Below, one piece after another: positions 58,468 to 64,000 of a DNA stretch of 64,000 bases. The stretch spans positions 27,461-91,460 of the forward strand of contig NZ_KB899258.1 of NCBI RefSeq assembly GCF_000378105.1, read 5' to 3'. The notes below the pieces were generated by a model that saw nothing but the letters and a program-made list of their open reading frames with translations, was not told where the DNA came from and did no database searches. This DNA is from Rubritalea marina DSM 17716. Lineage in GTDB: Bacteria > Verrucomicrobiota > Verrucomicrobiia > Verrucomicrobiales > Akkermansiaceae. A program made the position numbers and the translations under genes. The stretch's first letter is position 1. Each line of letters opens with the position of its first letter.

Positions 58468-61400
58468 ATGCACAACATACGACTGGAAGTTTCTTTCAGG
58501 CGCACCCTCCTCCTCTTGAGCTCATTGCTCATGCCCCACACGGTACTGAGCCAGCTCGATACGCAAGCACTGGGCCACCATGAGCTCCAGCTGATCAAGC
58601 CAGACCTACTCGAATTGAAGTTGGTCACGAGCCGCAGCGCTGGGCAGGGGACTGCGCTATGGGATTTCGTGGATGCTGAGGGCAATGCCCAGCTTCCTGA
58701 GCCTAGTGAGTGGTCGGTCACGGTCGACGGAGCGGAAGTGATTGTCGTCGAGCTTGGCTTCCGCAGCCGCACCCTCTATGCGAACCTACACCAATGGGAT
58801 CTGCGCGTGGGCGCTTCGCTGTACCTGCAGCTGGCACGTCCGGTAGGCGTGGACCAAATTGTCGAAGTCACGGCCTCAGACCCATCATTGGTTCCAGACG
58901 GCTACCAATTCCAGATGGTGGCGGACGCCGAGCGTCTGAGCTCGGTGATCCATGTGAGTCAAGCGGGGTACGCCTTGGGCCTGCCGAAGAAGGCGATACT
59001 CGGCTATTACTTGGGTAGTCTGGGGGAACTCTCTACAGCAGTCTTACAAGGTTTTGAGCTTCGTCGTGTGTCCGACGGAGCTTCTGTTTTTAGTGGCGTT
59101 CTCAGCTCGCGGGCTGACTATGGGTTCAACCTAGCTGAACTGCCCTACCAGGAGGTGTTGGAGGCCGACTTTTCCGGCTTTGATACGCCAGGGAATTACC
59201 AACTGTTCGTCGAGGGGCTCGGACTCTCTGCGCCATTTTCGATCGGCCACGGAGTGCCAGCCTTGATCGCACGCACCCAAGCGCTCGGGCTGTATCATCA
59301 ACGTAGTGGCGAGGCGAAGTCCTATCCTTTCACCCGCTACACATACGGGGCCGGGCATACCCAGCCTGCGGAAGTGCCGAATGCGCAGCCAGAATACGCC
59401 ACCGCCAATTTCCTAGTGCAGCAATCGACAGGGAATGCGAAGGACAATCCGCGCCACACGGCACCGCAGCTCGCGAGTTTTGCCGATTCGCTCTACCCAT
59501 TCGTCCGCCAAGGGACAGTGGATGTTAGCGGTGGTCATTACGACGCCGGTGACTACAGCAAGTACACCACGAATAGTGCCGACTTTGTGCATGCCTTGAC
59601 CTTCGCCGTGGACAACTTCCCCGGCGTGGCAGAGCTCGATAACCTAGGCATCCCTGAGAGTGGCGATGGCGTGGGGGATGTGCTGCAGGAGTTGAAGAAA
59701 GAGACCGATTTCTTAGCGAAGATGCAGGATGCTGATGGAGGCTTCTATTTTTTAGTTTATCCGAAAGAACGACGTTACGAAGACAATGTGCTGCCAGAGC
59801 AAGGCGACCAACAAATCGTTTGGCCAAAGAACACTCTGGCCACTGCGGCGGCGGTCGCTGCTCTCGCAGAGGCGGGTTCCTCGCCAGCATTCATGGATCA
59901 TTTCCCAGACGAGGCGGCCGACTACCTGCAGAAGGCGGAGCTTGGTTGGGACTTTTTGGTGCAGGCGATAGCCGAGCATGGCTACGACGGCTCTTACCAA
60001 CAACTCACGCATTATGGCACGGTGTTCTTTCACGATGATGAGTTTGCCTGGGCGGCAGCGGCGCTCTTTGCTGCGACTGGCGATGCCGAGTATCACGAAA
60101 AGCTCATAGAATGGTTCCCTGATCCAAGTGACCGCAGTGTGCGACGTTGGACTTGGTGGCGCCTCTTTGGTGGCTATGGAGCCGCCGTGCGCACATACGC
60201 ATTTGCGGAACGCAGTGGCCGCAGAACAGTCACAGAGCTGGATGGTAGCTACCTCGCCACTTGCGAATCGGAGGTGGTGGCAGGTGGCCGCGATCAGGCT
60301 CAACGGGCGCTCGACTCAGCCTACGGCACCAGCCTCGCGATCGAATCGAAGCGCTTCAACTCAGCCGGTTGGTATTTTGGCTCGAGCTTGGCCTTCGATT
60401 GCGCCGCCGCCTACCAGCTCGATGCGAATCCTGACTTGCTCGAGGCAGTCCTGAGCAACCTCTACCACGAGCTTGGGGTGAACCCGCTCAACCAATCATT
60501 CCTGCCCGGGATTGGAACCTCGCCGCAGACTGAAGTGGTGAGCCAGGCCGACATGAACCAACGCCGCAGTTTGCCTCCGACTGGCGTGCCGGTTGGCTCG
60601 TTACAGTCGGGCTTCAGCTGGATCGGCCTCTACGGCACTGAGATTAGCGCAGCCTCCTTCCCGTCGGACAGCGACGCCCAGAGCCCTTACCCACTCTACG
60701 ACCGTTGGGGCAATGCCTTCAACACAACCACCGAACCCGTGATCTCTGATCTTGCGCGTTCTTTTGCCGTCAGTAGCTGGCTCATGGCGAGTTCTTCTCT
60801 GGCGGAGCAAGAGTGGCGTGCCGCAGAGGCTTACATCGATGGGATCGCCGCGGACAGCCGCTATGGCTCGGTTTCTACCGCCACTCTCAATGCCCCGGAA
60901 CTAGACCTCAGCGAGGCCACCATCGTCTGGGAGAGTAGCCAGGGAGACATCCATTATGGAGAGAGCTTTGAGTTCCACCGCACCCAAGCTGAGCTAGCTT
61001 GGATTGAGGCCGAAGCCTACCTACCAGATGGCCGCCGTGTCTTTGCTACCATCGAACTCGAGGTGACGCCGGCCCCGCCAGTGCTCGTGTTGGGTGAGAA
61101 CCTTCAAATCCACCAACCACAATCTGGGCTCAGGTTGGAGACCGATATCGAATCATCAAGCCCATCTGAGATCACATGGTCCATTGTGAGTGGCCCCGGT
61201 CCGCTCAGCTTTAGCGACCCGCACGCTGCGAATACCGATGTCTACCTGGCCGCTCCTGGCCTCTACACGTTGCGAGCATCCGTCAGTGCCGACGGCTTTG
61301 TCACGGAAGAGGAAATCCAAATTGAAGTGCTTCCAGCACTCAAGCCTCCCGCCTTGGGCACCACGCTCAGGGCAGACGAGCACACGGTGGCGCATTACGG

Positions 61401-62658
61401 CTTCGATGGCAATGGCTCCGATTCCAGTGGCAATGCCTACCATCTGCAAACGCAAGGGAGAGTCGATTTTGCCTCCGACAATCTAGCGTGGATGCAGCGC
61501 CCTGGCGGCTCAGTGGCACGCTTCCGTGAGGTGGGCGACCAACTCACCATCACTATGCCTGATTCTGAAATCCTGCCTTCCGAAGGCGGGATTTTGTGTA
61601 TTGAGGCACGGCTTTTCCCCCGCGACTTCCTTGGCTATGGGGTTTCGAATCTCGGCGTGCTCTCGCTCAAACAAAATTGGGACACTAGCTTAGAGCTCGT
61701 CGACCGCAAGTGGGAGACGCCCGAACTGCCGCGAGTCCAAGTAGGCAACGAGGTCGTCGTCTTCGATAGCGAGTGGGGCGGGCAGCTTACATCATTCACT
61801 TGGTCGGCTTTGACGATGCAGATCGATTCTCATGGCTACTGCGAGGTTTACATCAATGATCACTTGGTCAAATCGCTCCAGGTGAACATGAATGCCTCGC
61901 GCACCAATGACTGGACCCTGACGATTGGCAATTTCGATGGAGACATCGATGAACTGCGTATCAGCACAGTTCTCAGAGCAGGTCAGCCATCCGCAGAAGA
62001 AGAGGAGGAAGAAGACGAGCTCAGCAACGAGGGACTGAGCGCCGATGCCAGTACTGTCGCCCTCTATTCCTTCGACTGGGGCGGGGCAGACCAATCCAGC
62101 CATGGCCACGATCTCATGCTTCACGGTGGTGCGCAGTTTCGCTCCGACGAGCTGAGCTGGATGCAAGAGCCCAGCGGTGCGGCTATCGAGTTCTCAGCCC
62201 TCGGGCAATTCGCTCAGGTTTCCATTCCTGACGACTTGCTAGCAACCAGTACTGGGCAGGAGATCACGCTTGAAGGGCGCTTCTACTTCAGGAATTACCT
62301 CGCATACGGCAGCAACAATGCCCAGATCTTTTCCCTCAGCCAAAGCTGGGACACGAGCCTCGAAGTCTACGATCAAAAATGGAATGACCCCGGCGTTCCC
62401 TTCGTACGCTCAGGGCAAGAACGGATTCTCAGTGCCGCGGATTGGCAACAAGCGATCCCCTTAAATCAATGGGTGGAGCTCAAGCTTGTCCTCCACCAAG
62501 ACGGAGAGGTCCACCTCTACGTTGATGGCCTGCTCCTCGCCACCGGTCCTAGCGGAATCAATCATCAACGCTTCAACGATTGGACCTTCACCATCGGCAA
62601 TTTCGATGGCCTAGCCGACGACATCCGCATCAGCAGCGTCGCGCGCCAGGTGGAGTAG
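58468..62658 (+). CDS. GH9-family glycoside hydrolase (endoglucanase-like) with two LamG-like domains
   Basis: 1396 residues, secreted: signal peptide within residues 8-29. Order: unknown beta-rich N-terminal region (~30-160), CelD_N-type Ig-like domain (~165-265, 'VSQAGYALGLPKKAILGYY'), GH9 catalytic domain (~270-790), Ig-like spacers (~800-960), then two related LamG-like domains (~965-1170 and ~1189-1396) joined by a Glu-rich linker. GH9 signatures: 'DVSGGHYDAGDYSKY' with D359 and D362, 'VNPLNQSFLPGIG', and the general acid E756 in 'TTEPVISDLARSF'. The gene is rich in C-ending codons compared with neighbours. The stop TAG overlaps the right 36-bp repeat. It probably cuts beta-glucans; the exact substrate is unknown. 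Confidence 0.88.
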   Translation: MHNIRLEVSFRRTLLLLSSLLMPHTVLSQLDTQALGHHELQLIKPDLLELKLVTSRSAGQGTALWDFVDAEGNAQLPEPSEWSVTVDGAEVIVVELGFRSRTLYANLHQWDLRVGASLYLQLARPVGVDQIVEVTASDPSLVPDGYQFQMVADAERLSSVIHVSQAGYALGLPKKAILGYYLGSLGELSTAVLQGFELRRVSDGASVFSGVLSSRADYGFNLAELPYQEVLEADFSGFDTPGNYQLFVEGLGLSAPFSIGHGVPALIARTQALGLYHQRSGEAKSYPFTRYTYGAGHTQPAEVPNAQPEYATANFLVQQSTGNAKDNPRHTAPQLASFADSLYPFVRQGTVDVSGGHYDAGDYSKYTTNSADFVHALTFAVDNFPGVAELDNLGIPESGDGVGDVLQELKKETDFLAKMQDADGGFYFLVYPKERRYEDNVLPEQGDQQIVWPKNTLATAAAVAALAEAGSSPAFMDHFPDEAADYLQKAELGWDFLVQAIAEHGYDGSYQQLTHYGTVFFHDDEFAWAAAALFAATGDAEYHEKLIEWFPDPSDRSVRRWTWWRLFGGYGAAVRTYAFAERSGRRTVTELDGSYLATCESEVVAGGRDQAQRALDSAYGTSLAIESKRFNSAGWYFGSSLAFDCAAAYQLDANPDLLEAVLSNLYHELGVNPLNQSFLPGIGTSPQTEVVSQADMNQRRSLPPTGVPVGSLQSGFSWIGLYGTEISAASFPSDSDAQSPYPLYDRWGNAFNTTTEPVISDLARSFAVSSWLMASSSLAEQEWRAAEAYIDGIAADSRYGSVSTATLNAPELDLSEATIVWESSQGDIHYGESFEFHRTQAELAWIEAEAYLPDGRRVFATIELEVTPAPPVLVLGENLQIHQPQSGLRLETDIESSSPSEITWSIVSGPGPLSFSDPHAANTDVYLAAPGLYTLRASVSADGFVTEEEIQIEVLPALKPPALGTTLRADEHTVAHYGFDGNGSDSSGNAYHLQTQGRVDFASDNLAWMQRPGGSVARFREVGDQLTITMPDSEILPSEGGILCIEARLFPRDFLGYGVSNLGVLSLKQNWDTSLELVDRKWETPELPRVQVGNEVVVFDSEWGGQLTSFTWSALTMQIDSHGYCEVYINDHLVKSLQVNMNASRTNDWTLTIGNFDGDIDELRISTVLRAGQPSAEEEEEEDELSNEGLSADASTVALYSFDWGGADQSSHGHDLMLHGGAQFRSDELSWMQEPSGAAIEFSALGQFAQVSIPDDLLATSTGQEITLEGRFYFRNYLAYGSNNAQIFSLSQSWDTSLEVYDQKWNDPGVPFVRSGQERILSAADWQQAIPLNQWVELKLVLHQDGEVHLYVDGLLLATGPSGINHQRFNDWTFTIGNFDGLADDIRISSVARQVE

Positions 62659-62897
62659 GCAAGCAAATGCCCTTTGGGCCTAGCATCACCCTCTGGCAGT
62701 TGCGCCTTGATGAGACAAACAAAATCGCCGTTCCAAGAGTCGGAGTAATACTCCTGAATGTCAGTTGCGGATTCAGGTAAGGCTCGCCGAGCTGCTGACG
62801 GCATGAAGGTGTCGAGGAGATACAGGATCGCGGTCAATGACAACACGCCAACTACCAGAGCTACGCACCCCCACTTCACTCCGCGTGAGATCTTCAT
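62565..62897 (-). pseudogene. Truncated small membrane protein (chimeric 3' end)
   Basis: From ATG 62897 the frame encodes a short membrane-anchored protein: helix 'WGCVALVVGVLSLTAILYLL' (about residues 8-27), then 'PSAARRALPESATDIQEYYS' and 'WNGDFVCLIKAQLPE'. From about 62694 leftward the frame continues only as antisense of the 36-bp repeat and of the GH9 3' end, so its natural C-terminus is missing. The break coincides with the repeat boundary. Codon pattern in the first two-thirds looks genuine. I take it as a gene remnant cut by a rearrangement. Confidence 0.55.
62658..62693 (+). repeat. 36-bp direct repeat, right copy (after the GH9 gene)
   Basis: Matches the pilD segment 56875-56910 at 35/36 positions, same orientation, one difference (C for T). 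It begins at the last base of the GH9 stop codon and ends where the truncated minus-strand frame begins. No further pilD sequence follows. Confidence 0.9.
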
Positions 62898-63372
62898 ATT
62901 TTTACAGAACAGTATGAGTTCACAGGAACGGTTCAAATCACTGTTGGCGTTCTGAATTACCCTGATTGTTTAAAGGCATCACGCCAGAAGCTACAGCAAT
63001 CGCCACAGGTAATCTTGATTGCGGATCTAGGACACTTTAGGAATTATCTGCATAGGTCTGTATGAAAGCATTTTTGGGGGATCTGATAGCAAAAATAAAG
63101 ATGCTTGAGACTTTTATAGCTCGGTATGATTCAAACCGCAAAAGCTTCGATGCATCAGTACCTAGACATTCAAGCAACCCAAAGCTCTATAGACTCGATG
63201 AAGCTGCGCCATCCCCCATCAATACAGACATTCCCTTATTTTAGTCTGACTAGATACTGTGGGTTTAGATCCTGTGGATACAGTGCATGACATTGATATG
63301 ACCATGAGAGAGTGTGGTAAGAAAAACCGTAACATTTTAGGATCGACGTCTTGTTCTGCTTTGTTTGGTGTG
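62898..63372. other. Low-coding region
   Basis: About 475 bases with no supported gene. A 60-codon plus-strand frame (63062-63244) has no recognisable product or family. Confidence 0.5.
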
Positions 63373-63684
63373 TCATGTCACAGCGACAATCGCGGCGCAA
63401 ACCGGAAGCGAAAGAGCCGCCACTCGCGCAATGAGATGCGTTTTTGAGTTACCGTTCCTCACCCAGGAAGCAATCGAAACCACGCAAGCGATGAGCCACA
63501 CGATTCCTCCAATAAGGAAGAATGGTAAATATTGAATGACTAGCCAACGCGCCGAGTAATCACCCGTAGAATGAATGTAGATTTTGATCGCAAGGAGCGC
63601 TCCAAAGACCAAGACTAGGCAAGCGTAATTCACAAATGTCGAAATCTGGTGCCCTTCTGGGGAGTCTTCAGCAAGCGGTTTCAT
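63373..63684 (-). CDS. Small membrane protein, unknown function
   Basis: 103 residues with three predicted membrane helices: 'FVNYACLVLVFGALLAIKIY', 'YLPFFLIGGIVWLIACVVSI' and 'ARVAALSLPVCAAIVAVT'. A polar N-terminus 'MKPLAEDSPEGHQIS' and a basic loop 'RNGNSKTHLIAR' give plausible topology. No family recognised, no neighbours to suggest a role. Confidence 0.55.
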   Translation of the reverse strand: MKPLAEDSPEGHQISTFVNYACLVLVFGALLAIKIYIHSTGDYSARWLVIQYLPFFLIGGIVWLIACVVSIASWVRNGNSKTHLIARVAALSLPVCAAIVAVT

Positions 63685-64000
63685 TTCTTAGCAGAACGTA
63701 AAGCACACCAATCACTGAACTCTCAGCGTGCTTTGTTTTTGGGTTAATGTTTGGAGATTGAAAATGGCTCGCGTCTCGACGGTGAAGGGATTGGGTGCAG
63801 CGTCTTCCATGAGAAGGTGTGGCAAGTGGTTTTCCTGCGATTGTTGAGTTTCTTTTGTTTTAGCGAGTGCTGGGGTGGCGAGTGGCGTCGAGAATGGGCC
63901 CGTGCTTGCTCGTCGGAGGCGCCTAGGTCGGCACCCAACAGCACGGTCGGGTGGCCCGAACGCCTAGTTGATTTAATAGCTTTCTATCAGTTAGGTGGTG
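63685..64000. other. Right-edge region without a supported gene
   Basis: About 315 bases up to the window edge. A 66-codon minus-strand frame (63744-63944) has a biased Ser/His/Arg/Pro composition and is not convincing. Any gene extending past the edge is not evident. Confidence 0.4.

Noticed and set aside
63062..63244. 60-codon plus frame
   Set aside because: No conserved features; located in a low-coding region.
63744..63944. 66-codon minus frame
   Set aside because: Ser/His/Arg/Pro-biased composition typical of a non-coding shadow.
1..64000. CRISPR arrays, transposases, rRNA or phage genes
   Set aside because: No regularly spaced repeats, no transposase or integrase-like frame and no rRNA sequence were seen anywhere in the window.

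Overview
The window is one stretch of bacterial chromosome that most likely comes from a Verrucomicrobiota member (order Verrucomicrobiales, inferred from content). The evidence is a DUF1552 protein paired with a DUF1587/1592/1588/1585-type cytochrome-like protein, two PEP-CTERM proteins with the short 'VPEP...RRKR' tail, a discoidin-like secreted family typical of the Planctomycetes-Verrucomicrobia group, a prepilin peptidase with a large insertion before its second active-site Asp, and an aerobic marine-type set (Ni-superoxide dismutase, GTP-dependent PEP carboxykinase, classical menaquinone gene menD). I saw no transposase, CRISPR array or rRNA.

Layout. 1-5157: end of the ribosomal spc operon (rplF, rplR, rpsE, rplO, secY) followed by adk and map. 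rpmD (L30) is absent, and hairpins or terminators separate rplO/secY and secY/adk. 5185-7398: a PBP2-like transpeptidase with a repetitive acidic tail. 7402-13292 (minus strand): DUF2293, cupin, a two-repeat L,D-transpeptidase, pckG, a Na+/H+ antiporter and a signal-peptide-bearing Ni-SOD. 13293-16467: an AT-rich gap and a large secreted protein. 16634-21576: two LysR regulators, one of them MetR-like, divergent from the folate-independent methionine synthase pair mesX-mesD, then a TauE/SafE exporter. 21910-28171: tRNA-Ser, a CbiX-like chelatase, the DUF1552/DUF1592 pair and a discoidin-like secreted protein. 28183-32705 (minus): a small zinc-ribbon protein, serB, an L,D-transpeptidase, a stand-alone ketosynthase, bioB and a secreted protein that looks like a clan CD (caspase/gingipain-like) cysteine peptidase. 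32876-36848: two overlapping TPM-like genes, then a trypsin-like protease overlapping a pseudoprotease whose PDZ domain sits inside the protease fold. 36891-42942: menD, an M15-type peptidase, trxA, tRNA-Leu, a DinG-family helicase and a spermidine-synthase-like protein. 43005-48905: a PEP-CTERM protein, a lone helicase C domain, mutY with a sugar-phosphate mutarotase, and an ExbB/ExbD/TonB-like operon ending in a membrane zinc-ribbon protein. 48958-56979: fabF, an LplT-PlsC-(degenerate acyl-ACP synthetase) fusion, an MscS-type channel, a tiny lipoprotein, a CCA-adding-type enzyme and pilD. 57379-62658: a PEP-CTERM protein and a 1396-residue GH9 glycoside hydrolase with two LamG-like domains. 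62694-64000: a truncated reading frame, a small membrane protein and sparse coding.

Functional themes. Much of the window concerns the cell envelope: peptidoglycan cross-linking (PBP2, two L,D-transpeptidases, M15 peptidase), protease/PDZ quality control, lysophospholipid recycling, energy transduction by ExbB/D, and secreted polysaccharide-related proteins. The methionine module pairs a MetR-type regulator with an oxygen-requiring, folate-independent synthase.

The most unusual structural signals are: (i) a 36-bp near-perfect copy of part of pilD placed exactly at the end of the GH9 gene, 5.7 kb away, next to a truncated reading frame; (ii) the protease/pseudoprotease pair with a PDZ domain inserted before the lost nucleophile; and (iii) a strong terminator whose T-tract abuts the adk start codon. 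No single large unknown multi-gene system is clearly visible; the best candidates are these smaller unusual arrangements. All calls come from reading the sequence by eye, without database searches.
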